Shown piece after piece: positions 1-7,447 of a DNA stretch of 21,415 nt. Origin of the DNA: CAUJGQ01 sp038325665. Lineage in GTDB: Bacteria > Chloroflexota > Dehalococcoidia > CAUJGQ01. The stretch covers positions 1 through 21,415 of the forward strand of contig JBBQJF010000050.1 of the NCBI GenBank assembly GCA_038325665.1, given 5' to 3'. The notes below the pieces were generated by a model. It had not been told where the DNA came from. It did not search any database and saw nothing but the letters and a program-made list of their open reading frames with translations. The translations under genes and the position numbers were made by a program. Numbering within the stretch: position 1 is the stretch's first letter; the number at the start of each line of letters is the position of its first letter.

Positions 1-1629
1 ATCCGCCTCAAAGACGACAAGCATTACCCCTATCTCAAGGTCGATCTCGCCGACCCGTGGCCGCGTGTCTACATCACCCGCCGGGTCGAAGACGACGGCG
101 CGCGCTACTTCGGCCCATACGCCAGTTCCGGCTCGGTGCGCACCACGCTCGACCTGGTGAAGAAGCTGTTCCCGTGGCGCTCCTGCACCAAGACAATCAC
201 CGGTACCGACCCCCGCCCCTGTCTCGATTACTACATCAAGCGCTGCATCGCCCCCTGCACCTCGTATTGCACGAAAGAGGAGTACGACGACGTTATCCGT
301 CAGGTGATCCTCTTCCTTGAAGGGCGCACCGACGAGGTGATCGACGATCTGACCGACAAGATGGCCGTGGCCGCCGAGTCGTTTGACTACGAGCGCGCGG
401 CGATGCACCGTGACCAGATCGATGCGGTCAAGCGCATCACCGAGCGCCAGCAGATGGCGACGACCAAGCCGGCCGACATGGATGTGTTTGGCATGGCGCG
501 GGCCGACGACGAGGCGTGCGTCCAGGTGTTCTTCGTGCGCGGCACCAAGGTGGTCGGGCGTGACCACTTCATGCTCCAGGGCGTGCGCGAGGAGTCGGAC
601 GCGCAGGTGCTGGCGAGCTTCCTCGAACAGTTCTACGGCTCGGCGGTGTATATCCCGCGCGACATCCTGTTGCCGGCCACCGCCGAGGAGATGTCGCTGA
701 TCATGCTGTGGCTCTCCGGCCGGCGCGGCAAGCAGGTCACGATCTCCGTGCCGCAAAAGGGCGAGCGTAAGAAGCTGGTGGACCTGGCGAACGTCAACGC
801 CAAACAGTCACTCGACATGATGCGGGTGAAGTGGCTGGCCGACACCGGCAAGACCCGCGCTGCACTGGAGGAGTTGCAGGAGGAGTTGGGACTGCCGACT
901 CTGCCCCGCCGGATCGAGTGCTACGACAACTCCAATATCCAGGGAACCAGCCCGGTGGCGAGCATGGTGGTGTTTATCGATGGTCACCAGCGACCGCAGG
1001 AATACCGTCGCTTCAAGATCAAGACTGTCGAGGGCGCGAACGATGTCGCCTCGATGGGCGAGGTGCTGCGCCGCCGCTTCAAGCGCGCCCGCGACCATGC
1101 CGGGGCCGCTGTCCCAGACGAGGGGGCGGCGGACACGGCAGAGTCAGTCGCGCTCCCAACGGCCGCCACCGCGCGGGCGACCGACGCCGATCGGTCATGG
1201 GCCGAGTTGCCCGATCTGGTGATCGTGGACGGCGGCCGGCCGCAGCTCAGCGCCGCCATCGACGCGATGCGCGACTCGGGCGCCGGTGATATCCCGGTGG
1301 TCGGGCTGGCGAAGGAGAACGAGGAACTCTTCATCAAGGACGAGTCGGAGCCGGTGGTGCTGCCACGTACATCGCAGGCGCTGTACCTTGTCCAGCGGGT
1401 GCGCGACGAGGCGCACCGCTTCGCCATCACCTTCCACCGCCAGGTGCGGGGCAAGACCGCGATTCACTCGCGCCTCGACGATGTGCCCGGCGTCGGCCCG
1501 GCTCGCAAGAAGGCGCTGCTGCGGAAGTTCGGCTCGGTCAAGGCAATCCGCGAGGCGAGCGTTGAGGAGATCGCCGCGACCGTGGGCATGACCCGCACCA
1601 TCGCCGAGTCGCTCAAGCGGGCGCTGTAG
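1..1629 (+). CDS. uvrC: UvrC excinuclease subunit, 5'-truncated by window edge
   Basis: UvrC makes both incisions around DNA lesions in bacterial nucleotide excision repair, acting with UvrA and UvrB in the cytoplasm. The reading frame is open from base 1, so the start and most of the N-terminal GIY-YIG nuclease domain lie upstream. The first residues read IRLKDDKHYPYLKVDLADPW, which is typical of the end of that domain. A UVR motif (FDYERAAMHRDQIDAVKRI) lies at about 385-440. The C-terminal RNase H-like nuclease domain shows ECYDNSNIQGTSPVASMVVF, LVIVDGGRPQLS and DEAHRFAITFHR, which carry the expected Asp, Asp and His positions. A poorly conserved Ala/Asp-rich insert interrupts this domain at about 1090-1200. 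The tandem helix-hairpin-helix follows (DDVPGVGPARKKALLRKFGS). The identification is secure. The gene ends directly against a heptamer repeat and a hairpin. Confidence 0.97.
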   Translation: MRLKDDKHYPYLKVDLADPWPRVYITRRVEDDGARYFGPYASSGSVRTTLDLVKKLFPWRSCTKTITGTDPRPCLDYYIKRCIAPCTSYCTKEEYDDVIRQVILFLEGRTDEVIDDLTDKMAVAAESFDYERAAMHRDQIDAVKRITERQQMATTKPADMDVFGMARADDEACVQVFFVRGTKVVGRDHFMLQGVREESDAQVLASFLEQFYGSAVYIPRDILLPATAEEMSLIMLWLSGRRGKQVTISVPQKGERKKLVDLANVNAKQSLDMMRVKWLADTGKTRAALEELQEELGLPTLPRRIECYDNSNIQGTSPVASMVVFIDGHQRPQEYRRFKIKTVEGANDVASMGEVLRRRFKRARDHAGAAVPDEGAADTAESVALPTAATARATDADRSWAELPDLVIVDGGRPQLSAAIDAMRDSGAGDIPVVGLAKENEELFIKDESEPVVLPRTSQALYLVQRVRDEAHRFAITFHRQVRGKTAIHSRLDDVPGVGPARKKALLRKFGSVKAIREASVEEIAATVGMTRTIAESLKRAL

Positions 1630-1657
1630 GCAACGAGCAACGGGCAACGAGCAACGG
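1630..1657. repeat. Heptamer tandem repeat (4 x 7 nt) after uvrC
   Basis: Four consecutive 7-nt units alternate GCAACGA and GCAACGG, and begin at the base after the uvrC stop codon. The units fit the degenerate NNAYRGG pattern that also appears at 14364-14666 and 18944-18978. Confidence 0.8.
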
Positions 1658-1690
1658 GCCGCGCGGGTGCATGGTTTTCACCCCGCGGCC
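1657..1690 (+). terminator. Candidate uvrC terminator hairpin
   Basis: GGCCGCG-C-GGGTG (1657-1669) pairs with CACCCCGCGGCC (1679-1690). This gives a 12-bp stem with one bulged C and a 9-nt loop, 28 nt after the uvrC stop. There is no T-run after the stem, so intrinsic termination is uncertain. It may instead act as a 3'-end stabiliser. Confidence 0.4.
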
Positions 1691-1876
1691 GCGAGGTGAA
1701 GCCGGACGAGCACCTCCTCCTCCGATTATCTCTAGTGGGAGGACCGGCGAGGAATGCCGCGCGATAGCACGTCCTGCACCTGCCCTGTTGAGGAGAGCTG
1801 AGGTCCGGCCATTACGGTGTGTGCATGGTCAGTAGCGCGGCAGTGCGATGCCGCGTCGTTCGCTGCATCGAGTGCT

Positions 1877-1896
1877 GGACGCCTACTCAGGCGTCC
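1877..1896 (+). promoter_or_regulatory. Perfect 8-bp hairpin in 5' leader of small ORF
   Basis: GGACGCCT (1877-1884) pairs perfectly with AGGCGTCC (1889-1896) across a 4-nt loop. The stem ends 4 nt before the Shine-Dalgarno GAAGGAG (1901-1907) of the ORF at 1917. It could tune translation or terminate an upstream transcript. Confidence 0.4.
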
Positions 1897-1916
1897 CTTC
1901 GAAGGAGAACATCACC

Positions 1917-2288
1917 ATGCGATTCCTGAACAACCCGCGTATCCAGCGACCGTCACGGTCGGCGCGATCACCCGAGCGGATGCCCTGCCGACACGCAAAC
2001 CTTTCGGCCATGCGGGAGAGCGTGGCCGACATGGGGGAGCGCGACAAGATTAATCGCTACCGCTGTCTCGATTGCCAGCAGATTCTCTCGGAGCAGGTCG
2101 GTCGGTCGCTTCAGCGTTATCAGTCCGCGCACGAGGTGGAGCGCGTGACGCGGACGTGGAGTGGCGGACGGGAGCGGGGTCATGGGGGCATTGCCCCGCC
2201 TCTGTCCAATGCGGCCCGGCATGTGCTGATGTGGCGTCAGTGCGTGGCGGGCCGCCGTTCGGCCCGGTCGGGTCGAAGAAAGCGGTAG
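1917..2288 (+). CDS. Small hypothetical protein with partial zinc-ribbon pattern
   Basis: I do not recognise this 123-aa protein. The start was chosen because GAAGGAG (1901-1907) lies 9 nt upstream of the ATG, the best ribosome site in this stretch. The first ~60 residues contain C24-x-H26 and, 24 residues after the His, RYRC50-LDC53, which looks like a degenerate CxH/CxxC metal-binding knuckle. The rest is Arg-rich and poorly structured. The last 52 nt run antisense into the 3' end of the convergent response regulator gene, so the C-terminal part may be only open frame. It is one of three short Cys-rich ORFs in the window, with those at 5293 and 20576. Translation is plausible from the ribosome site, but codon bias is not decisive. 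Confidence 0.42.
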   Translation: MRFLNNPRIQRPSRSARSPERMPCRHANLSAMRESVADMGERDKINRYRCLDCQQILSEQVGRSLQRYQSAHEVERVTRTWSGGRERGHGGIAPPLSNAARHVLMWRQCVAGRRSARSGRRKR

Positions 2289-2956
2289 CCGATGCCGCGC
2301 TCGCTGGCGATGTAGCGCGGAATAGCGGGGTTGTCGCCCAGCTTCTCGCGCAACCGCCGGATGTATTCCCAAAGATAGCTCATCTCGCCCTCGGCATCCG
2401 GCCACACGCGGTCAAGAATCAACTCGTTGGGCAGGATCCGGCCGGCATTGGCGTGCAATACATGCAACAGTCGTGCTTCTGTCGGACTCAATTTGCGCGT
2501 CTCACCACCCACATACACTACCTGTCCGGCAAAATCGATCGTAAGGTCGACATCGACCACTTCCGTGGACACGGGCGGACCGGTGGGCCAGGCGCGCTTA
2601 AGAATGCGGCCGATGCGCGCCGACAGTTCGGCGTAGCTAAATGGCTTTGTCACATAGTCGTCCGCGTACAGCTCGATAGCCTTGACCTTTGCCTCTTCGG
2701 TGTTCACCGCCGTGAGGATCACGATTGGCACGTCCAAACGGCGCTTGATCTGGCGGCTCGCCTCAAATCCATCCATCCCCGGCATCATAAGATCGACGAT
2801 TGCCAGCGCCGGCACAGCGCCTTTCAGCGCCTCAAGCGCCTCGCGGCCTCCGGCCGCTTTCATCACTTGGTATCCGTCGGCCTGTAGATGGATACCGAGC
2901 GATGTCAGCACGTCTGGGTCGTCATCGACGACGAGCACTACCGGCGATGGTTGCAT
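2237..2956 (-). CDS. OmpR/PhoB-family response regulator
   Basis: This 239-aa DNA-binding response regulator is the output partner of the histidine kinase encoded just upstream. The receiver domain (about residues 5-118) has the acidic pair D11/D12, phospho-acceptor D55 (VDLMMPGMDG), T82 and K104 (TKPF). The C-terminal winged-helix domain (about 135-230) reads LSPTEARLLHVL, EYIRRLREKL and ERGIGYRF, the usual Trans_reg_C landmarks. Length is normal for the family. The start ATG is preceded by GGGAGGACGGGG, a strong ribosome site. It overlaps the kinase gene by 35 nt, so the two are co-transcribed and probably translationally coupled. The regulated genes cannot be read from the sequence. Confidence 0.95.
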   Translation of the reverse strand: MQPSPVVLVVDDDPDVLTSLGIHLQADGYQVMKAAGGREALEALKGAVPALAIVDLMMPGMDGFEASRQIKRRLDVPIVILTAVNTEEAKVKAIELYADDYVTKPFSYAELSARIGRILKRAWPTGPPVSTEVVDVDLTIDFAGQVVYVGGETRKLSPTEARLLHVLHANAGRILPNELILDRVWPDAEGEMSYLWEYIRRLREKLGDNPAIPRYIASERGIGYRFLRPDRAERRPATH

Positions 2957-4838
2957 CCCCGTCCTCCCGTGCTGGTTTCTCCGCGTGCGCGGACGCGATT
3001 GCCATCGCCACGAAAAAGGCGCTTCCCTGCCCCGGCGCGCTCTCCACCCAGATGCGGCCGCCCATCGCTGTCGTGTAGCCGTGAGCGATATAGAGTCCCA
3101 GCCCTGCTCCGCCCACGCGCCGGTCCGCGCCGCGTTGCACCTGGTAAAAGCGATCGAATATGCGCTCTATCTCTTCTGTCGCGATGCCGTCCCCATGGTC
3201 ATGCACGGCTATCACAACCTCATCCTCGGTTCGCTTCAGGATGATCGATACCGGCGCGCCCGGTGGTGAGAACTTTCGGGCGTTGCCTGTCAGGTTGGCG
3301 AGCACATCCTCCAGACGATCCGGATCAGCCTGTACCAACGGTAGATCCGGGGGCGCGATGACGGAAATCTGCTCGCTGCCGGCTGGATTCAATTGCGCGG
3401 CAACCAACCGCACGATCGCTGTCGCGTCCACGGGCGCGAGCGAGACGGCTACCTGGCCGCTGTCGATGCGCGAGACATCCAGCAGCGTCTGTACCAGTCG
3501 AGCGAGCCGCTCACTTCCGCGGTCAATGCCCTCCAGACACTCACGGCGTGTCGCCTCATCCGTAATGTCCGGGCGCATCAGCGCCTCGGCGTACGAGCGG
3601 ATCGCCGTCACCGGCGTGCGCAGCTCGTGCGAGGCCGTCGCCACGAACTCGGACTGTAACTGAGTCAACTTGCGTAGTGCGCGTGCGTGCGCCGCCTCTT
3701 CCTCCAGCCGCCGTTCCAGCGCCGCCGCCATCCTATTCAGTGCATCCGCCAAGTCGCCCAGTTCGTCATCACGGCGAAGGGGGATGCGCTGGTGGAGGTA
3801 TCCGGCGGCGAACGCGCGGGCTCCCTCGGAAAGCGCTCGGATCGGCGCCACTACCCGCCGCAGCACGACGAAGGCGAGTGCCGACGTGACCAATGCGACC
3901 AGCGCAAGCTGTTGACCGAGACGCGCCACCGCCCGCTGTTGCGCGGCGTTCACCTCGGCCTGAGGCACGCCTACCAACATCAGCCATGGCGCGCGAGCAA
4001 GCGGATGAGCGCCTGTGACCCGCTGAACACCATCGGCCATCGTCTCCGGAGCAGGGCCGTCGATGCGAAGTCGCCCCGACTCAAATGCTTGTTGACCGGC
4101 CAACGACTGCCCAACCCAGAACTCCGCCCGATCGTCTGCCGCGATCACCGCGCCGTCCGCCTGCGCTAGCAGGACAACCGATCCGTCCGGCAGGCTAGTG
4201 ACGCCGATCACACTGCTCAGCCGCGCGATGTTAAGTGCGACCGCGACCACGCCGATCGGGTTCCCGTCTGGTGACGCGACCGGATACGCGAGCACGACCG
4301 CGGATCGCCCGGTGCCCGGCCAGGTCAGCACCTCGCTGATCGCCATGCGACCACTGACTAACGCCTGCCGGAAGTAGGGGCGCTCGGTAACCTGCACGTC
4401 ATCGATCTCGGGCGCGGTGCTGGCACGCTGCATGCCATCCGTGGTAACGAGGAACACGTTTTCGTAGTTCGGGTTCTGGCCGCGCGCGGCCTGAAACAGC
4501 CCGGCGGCGCCGGAGGCGTCTAGCGCCTGCACCGACGGTGCGGCCGCGAGCGTTGCCAGAAAGCGCTCGGTCAGGCGAAGAAAGTCGTCCACCGCGGTGG
4601 CCTTCTCGCGCGCCTGGGTGCGTCCCTGGTCGGCGACGGCCGCGCGCAGGCGCGCAACATCCTGCACGCCGCGATATGCCTCCAATACGATGAACGGCGC
4701 GAGCGTCACGAGCACGAGCAGCACCAGCGCATGGCCGATGCCCCAACCCCGCACGCTTCGGTCACTAGGCTGCTGCGCCATCAAATTCGGTCGGCCTTGT
4801 GCGTCGGAATCGCCGCTGTCGCGCGCCGCCTGATTCAC
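2922..4838 (-). CDS. Membrane sensor histidine kinase (Cache-HAMP-HisKA-HATPase)
   Basis: This 638-aa membrane kinase would sense an extracytoplasmic signal and phosphorylate the regulator at 2237-2956. The first membrane helix is at about residues 35-55 (ALVLLVLVTLAPFIVLEAY). A periplasmic Cache-like sensor region follows at about 60-305, including RPYFRQAL and an AYPVASPDGNPIGVVAVAL stretch. The second helix is at about 311-328, HAMP at about 330-383, and HisKA carries the phospho-acceptor H404 (ASHELRTPVTAIRSY). The ATPase domain shows an N box (NLTGNARKFSPP), G boxes (HDHGDGIATEE; GGAGLGLYIAHG) and a final GQGSAF. The annotated start is a GTG at 4838 without a clear ribosome site. An ATG at 4781 (residue 20, MAQQPSDRS) is an equally possible start. 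The ligand is unknown. Confidence 0.94.
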   Translation of the reverse strand: MNQAARDSGDSDAQGRPNLMAQQPSDRSVRGWGIGHALVLLVLVTLAPFIVLEAYRGVQDVARLRAAVADQGRTQAREKATAVDDFLRLTERFLATLAAAPSVQALDASGAAGLFQAARGQNPNYENVFLVTTDGMQRASTAPEIDDVQVTERPYFRQALVSGRMAISEVLTWPGTGRSAVVLAYPVASPDGNPIGVVAVALNIARLSSVIGVTSLPDGSVVLLAQADGAVIAADDRAEFWVGQSLAGQQAFESGRLRIDGPAPETMADGVQRVTGAHPLARAPWLMLVGVPQAEVNAAQQRAVARLGQQLALVALVTSALAFVVLRRVVAPIRALSEGARAFAAGYLHQRIPLRRDDELGDLADALNRMAAALERRLEEEAAHARALRKLTQLQSEFVATASHELRTPVTAIRSYAEALMRPDITDEATRRECLEGIDRGSERLARLVQTLLDVSRIDSGQVAVSLAPVDATAIVRLVAAQLNPAGSEQISVIAPPDLPLVQADPDRLEDVLANLTGNARKFSPPGAPVSIILKRTEDEVVIAVHDHGDGIATEEIERIFDRFYQVQRGADRRVGGAGLGLYIAHGYTTAMGGRIWVESAPGQGSAFFVAMAIASAHAEKPAREDGDATIAGSARRR

Positions 4839-4871
4839 GACTGTTGAGGACTCTATTGAGGGACCACTTTT

Positions 4872-4877
4872 ACTATA
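4872..4877 (-). promoter_or_regulatory. Possible -10 element for kinase operon
   Basis: On the minus strand this reads TATAGT, 33 nt upstream of the GTG start of the kinase, within a rare AT-rich patch. No good -35 hexamer is visible at 16-18 nt spacing, so the call is weak. Confidence 0.3.
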
Positions 4878-4989
4878 TTCCTGTAGTTCATGCCGGCGCT
4901 ATACGGGATCGTGAGCCGGCTCCCGCGCATCCCAGCGGGTTCACGGTCACATGTTTCCGGGCGGTTGCCGCCGGACTTCCTCCTGTGGT

Positions 4990-5027
4990 CACGCGCGGGC
5001 GCCTGGCAGGTGGGGCGCCCGCGCGTG
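4990..5027. repeat. Perfect 14-bp inverted repeat, 10-nt loop
   Basis: CACGCGCGGGCGCC (4990-5003) and GGCGCCCGCGCGTG (5014-5027) are exact reverse complements around a 10-nt loop. It lies about 150 bp upstream of the kinase start. Neither strand carries a T-run after the stem. Its function is unknown: terminator, protein site or structured RNA are all possible. Confidence 0.7.
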
Positions 5028-5167
5028 GGAGATACAAAAATTATCGCCGGGTGTCGCGAACGACGCCCGAAGCCGAAGGAGCGCCCTGATGCGCCCGCAC
5101 GCGTCCAGATGGTCGAGCGATGGTCAACGCTCATGCCGGCCGGCGGCTCGGTCGATAGTGATGGGCC

Positions 5168-5296
5168 ATGACGATCAGAGAAACAGTCGCGGCGAGAAGT
5201 GCCGCCGGCATCGGACTAATCACACTGATGCATGGAGTGGCTCACCGGAGCATCGTCAGCCACTGCCCGTCGGGTCGCATCGCGAAATTCGGATGA
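5168..5296 (+). CDS. Possible 42-aa leader ORF coupled to downstream Cys-rich ORF
   Basis: A short frame starts MTIRETVAARSAAGIGLITL and ends in a TGA that overlaps the next ATG (5293) as ATGA. This is the classic arrangement for translational coupling and is the main reason to list it. The middle segment (GIGLITLMHGVAHR) is mildly hydrophobic. The ribosome site is poor and no family is recognised. It may be chance. Confidence 0.2.
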   Translation: MTIRETVAARSAAGIGLITLMHGVAHRSIVSHCPSGRIAKFG

Positions 5297-5664
5297 ACAG
5301 GCGCCCGCCATCGCAAACTCAGGTGCGAGCCGTCCGAACGGTCATGCGGCTTCTGGCCGAAGACGACCTCTCGCGCGGCGTCGCGCGCCATGCACGACGG
5401 TGGTGCGAGCGCTGCCGCACGGCACGCCCCGCGGCCGGGTTCATCAGCTATCCGGGTGCTTCGCTCTGCAATTCCTGTGCGCTCGCCTACGAACTCACCC
5501 GTCTGCGTTGTACCACCCTTGCTCCCGCCAGCCTGGTAATGAGTCTGACAGTGCTTCGCGGCCGGCCCAGTGACAGGCGGTTCCGCTCAGCGCGGCTCTC
5601 CCACGAACAGTCGGCGCAATCTGACCAGCCCGACGACGGGCGAACCGGCTGTCTCCGGATGTAG
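5293..5664 (+). CDS. Small Cys-rich protein with CxxC-x17-CxxC zinc-binding pattern
   Basis: This is a 123-aa hypothetical protein. Residues 38-62 read WCERC, a 17-residue spacer and then LCNSC, the spacing of a compact zinc ribbon or treble-clef knuckle. A helix-like segment follows (ALAYELTRLR). Such domains bind zinc and often mediate DNA, RNA or protein contacts, but no specific role can be assigned. The start at 5293 is favoured because it overlaps the stop of a 42-aa frame as ATGA. An internal ATG at 5344 (MRLLAEDDLSRG) is an alternative, and neither has a strong ribosome site. The C-terminal third is Arg/Ser-rich and may be unstructured. No partner gene is adjacent. Confidence 0.45.
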   Translation: MNRRPPSQTQVRAVRTVMRLLAEDDLSRGVARHARRWCERCRTARPAAGFISYPGASLCNSCALAYELTRLRCTTLAPASLVMSLTVLRGRPSDRRFRSARLSHEQSAQSDQPDDGRTGCLRM

Positions 5665-5781
5665 AGCCGTTCGGGGTGGCATTGGTGCTGTTTGGTGATG
5701 ACAACTCACGGTGCGGAGATGGTCAGAGGCCGTGATCGCCGCCCGCGCCGGCCGTTTCCCGCGTGGGATGGTGCCGGCAGC

Positions 5782-6006
5782 TCAGCCGCGAATCAGCGGG
5801 CCGCCCTTGTCCAGCACCTCGCCGGACACGCTGACAACCGTGGGCCGCTCCTCGCAATAGCCACCGAACTCGCATTTCCCGAAGTTAAAGGCGTTGTTGG
5901 TCTTATCGAACTCGATGGTCCACGAGCCGATCAAGGGGTTGCCCGGACCGTCCTCGAGTTGCCGCGTGATGATCGCGATCAGCGCGGCGAGTTGTTCCTT
6001 ACCCAT
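5782..6006 (-). CDS. 74-aa hypothetical protein
   Basis: I do not recognise this protein. The start is well supported: a GAGGAG ribosome site lies 6 nt before the ATG on the minus strand. The N-terminus (GKEQLAALIAIITRQLEDG) looks like an amphipathic helix. The remainder reads as a small beta-rich unit (SWTIEFDKTNNAFNFGKCEF, then GGYCEERPTVVSVSGEVLDK) with two Cys six residues apart. Amino-acid composition is balanced, with Asn, Phe and Lys, unlike the Arg/Pro/Ala-rich shadow frames, which supports genuine coding. It is transcribed divergently from ruvB, with about 300 bp between the two starts. No signal peptide or membrane segment is seen. Confidence 0.7.
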   Translation of the reverse strand: MGKEQLAALIAIITRQLEDGPGNPLIGSWTIEFDKTNNAFNFGKCEFGGYCEERPTVVSVSGEVLDKGGPLIRG

Positions 6007-6061
6007 GGAGCGCTCCTCATCCGGCGGCGGGCCGTATGGCGCCGCCAGCGGTTTTTCTTGT

Positions 6062-6162
6062 GTAAGCGTTCAGTCATCAGCGCCCCGCGGCCGGCCGGTT
6101 CCCAAGGGGCGGTGCGGAGCCGCGGACGGTCCACCGCACGCCGCCGAGAGTTGAACGCTTAC
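6062..6162. repeat. 11-bp inverted repeat pair in divergent ruvB control region
   Basis: GTAAGCGTTCA (6062-6072) and TGAACGCTTAC (6152-6162) are perfect reverse complements 79 nt apart. They lie between the divergent 74-aa gene and ruvB. They could be paired operator sites for a DNA-looping regulator or the base of a large stem. The GC-rich DNA between them contains no gene. Confidence 0.6.
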
Positions 6163-6271
6163 CCAAGTATAGCGGCGTATGCGGTGAATGTCAGTTGGCC
6201 CGGCGAGTCTCGATCGCACTCGCCCGAGGCCGGCGCGTGCGGTGGGAATGGCACCGCGCGCCGTGATCCGG

Positions 6272-6277
6272 TATACT
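6272..6277 (+). promoter_or_regulatory. ruvB promoter -10 (TATACT)
   Basis: TATACT lies 31 nt upstream of the ruvB ATG. With a 17-nt spacer the -35 hexamer would be TGGCAC (6249-6254), a weak match to TTGACA. The start point would fall at about 6284, inside the LexA-like box. Confidence 0.5.
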
Positions 6278-6282
6278 CTCTC

Positions 6283-6296
6283 CGAACAAACGTCCT
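6283..6296 (+). promoter_or_regulatory. Candidate LexA (SOS) operator of ruvB
   Basis: CGAACAAACGTCCT matches the Gram-positive-type LexA box CGAACRNRYGTTYC at all but two defined positions. It begins 5 nt after the -10, where a repressor would block initiation. SOS control of ruvB is established in many bacteria. Use of this box type in this organism is inferred. Confidence 0.5.
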
Positions 6297-6308
6297 AGAC
6301 AGAAGATC

Positions 6309-7376
6309 ATGACTGCTGACCGCATCATCTCACCCGCATCCCAGCCAAGCGACGCCGATGAGCCGGCGCTGCGGCCGAAGCGGCTGGCCGAGTATATCGG
6401 CCAGGACAAGGTGAAAGATAACCTCCGCATCGCTATCCAGGCGGCGATGGCGCGAGGCGAAGCGCTCGATCATGTGCTGCTGCACGGCCCGCCCGGCATC
6501 GGCAAGACGACGCTCGGCGCCATCATCGCCAATGAGCTGGGCGTGAGCATCAAGATGACCACCGGCCCCGCCATCGAGCGACCCGGCGACATTGCCGCGC
6601 AGCTCTCCAGCCTGGACAAGGGTGATGTGCTGTTCATCGACGAGATTCACCGCCTGCCCCGGATCGCCGAGGAGGTGCTGTACGCGGCGATGGAGGACTT
6701 CGCGCTCGACATCATGATCGGCGGCAAAGGGCCGGCGGCGCGCAGCATGCGCATCCACCTGCCCCGCTTCACCTTGATCGGGGCCACGACCCGCTTCGCC
6801 CTGTTGACCGCACCCCTCCGCGCCCGCTTCGGCATCCAGGACCGGCTTGATTTTTATGATGAAGCCGCCCTGCGCACGATCGTCACCCGCAACGCCGGTC
6901 TGCTGGGCGCGCCAATCGACGCCGATGGCGCGGCCGAGATCGCGCGCCGCTCGCGCGGCACGCCGCGCGTCGCCAACCGGCTGCTGCGCCGCGTGCGTGA
7001 CTACGCTCAGGTGATGGGAGACGGCGTGATCACGCGGTCAGCGGCGTGTGACGCCCTGGCGCGTTTAGCGGTAGACCATCTCGGCCTCGACGAGATGGAT
7101 CGCACCATCTTGCGGACGATCATTGAGAAATACGAGGGCGGGCCGGTGGGATTGGCCACGGTTTCGGCCGCGGTCTCCGAGGAAACCGACACTGTCGAAG
7201 ATGTCTACGAGCCGTACTTGATCCAGCTTGGTTTCCTCAACCGCACACCCCGCGGCCGGATCGCGACTCGTCGCGCATACGAGCACCTCGAATTGCCCTA
7301 TCCCGAACGCGTGGACAAATCCGCGACGGCACAAATGGGGCTATGGGCCGATCCCGCTCCCGATCCGTCCGGCTGA
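6309..7376 (+). CDS. ruvB: Holliday junction branch migration helicase RuvB
   Basis: RuvB is the hexameric AAA+ motor that drives branch migration of Holliday junctions with RuvA during recombinational repair. The 355-aa length is typical. It opens with the family N-terminus LRPKRLAEYIGQDKVKDNL. Walker A is at about 60-68 (GPPGIGKTT), Walker B at 108-114 (LFIDEIH), sensor 1 at 158-162 (GATTR), and the arginine-finger segment APLRARFGIQDRL follows. Sensor 2 lies in SRGTPRVANRLLRRVRDYAQ, and the C-terminal winged helix carries EPYLIQLGFLNRTPRGR. The ATG follows a weak AGAAG ribosome site. ruvA and ruvC are not adjacent, so the gene looks monocistronic, with an apparent SOS-type operator at its promoter. 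It is convergent with the next gene. Confidence 0.98.
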   Translation: MTADRIISPASQPSDADEPALRPKRLAEYIGQDKVKDNLRIAIQAAMARGEALDHVLLHGPPGIGKTTLGAIIANELGVSIKMTTGPAIERPGDIAAQLSSLDKGDVLFIDEIHRLPRIAEEVLYAAMEDFALDIMIGGKGPAARSMRIHLPRFTLIGATTRFALLTAPLRARFGIQDRLDFYDEAALRTIVTRNAGLLGAPIDADGAAEIARRSRGTPRVANRLLRRVRDYAQVMGDGVITRSAACDALARLAVDHLGLDEMDRTILRTIIEKYEGGPVGLATVSAAVSEETDTVEDVYEPYLIQLGFLNRTPRGRIATRRAYEHLELPYPERVDKSATAQMGLWADPAPDPSG

Positions 7377-7447
7377 TCGTTCCGGCTCACGGATTCTGAC
7401 CCGTAACCGTACCGACAAATCGCGCGGCACGTCTTCGTAGATAATGC

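Larger units (their letters stand above)
4839..5167. other. Non-coding stretch upstream of kinase operon
   Basis: I see no convincing gene in this 329-bp gap. It holds an AT-rich -10-like element for the kinase operon (4872-4877) and a perfect 14-bp inverted repeat (4990-5027) followed by an unusually AT-rich tract at about 5031-5045. Open frames here are Arg/Pro-rich and look like GC-driven shadows. Confidence 0.5.

Noticed and set aside
984..1647. Two 150-codon frames antisense to uvrC
   Set aside because: They mirror UvrC codons and have no independent start signals.
1630..1657. CRISPR-like direct repeats
   Set aside because: Units are 7 nt with no spacers and no cas genes nearby; it is a tandem heptamer repeat.
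2072..2887. 271-codon open frame on the plus strand
   Set aside because: It is a shadow of the OmpR-type regulator, whose domains and ribosome site are clear on the other strand.
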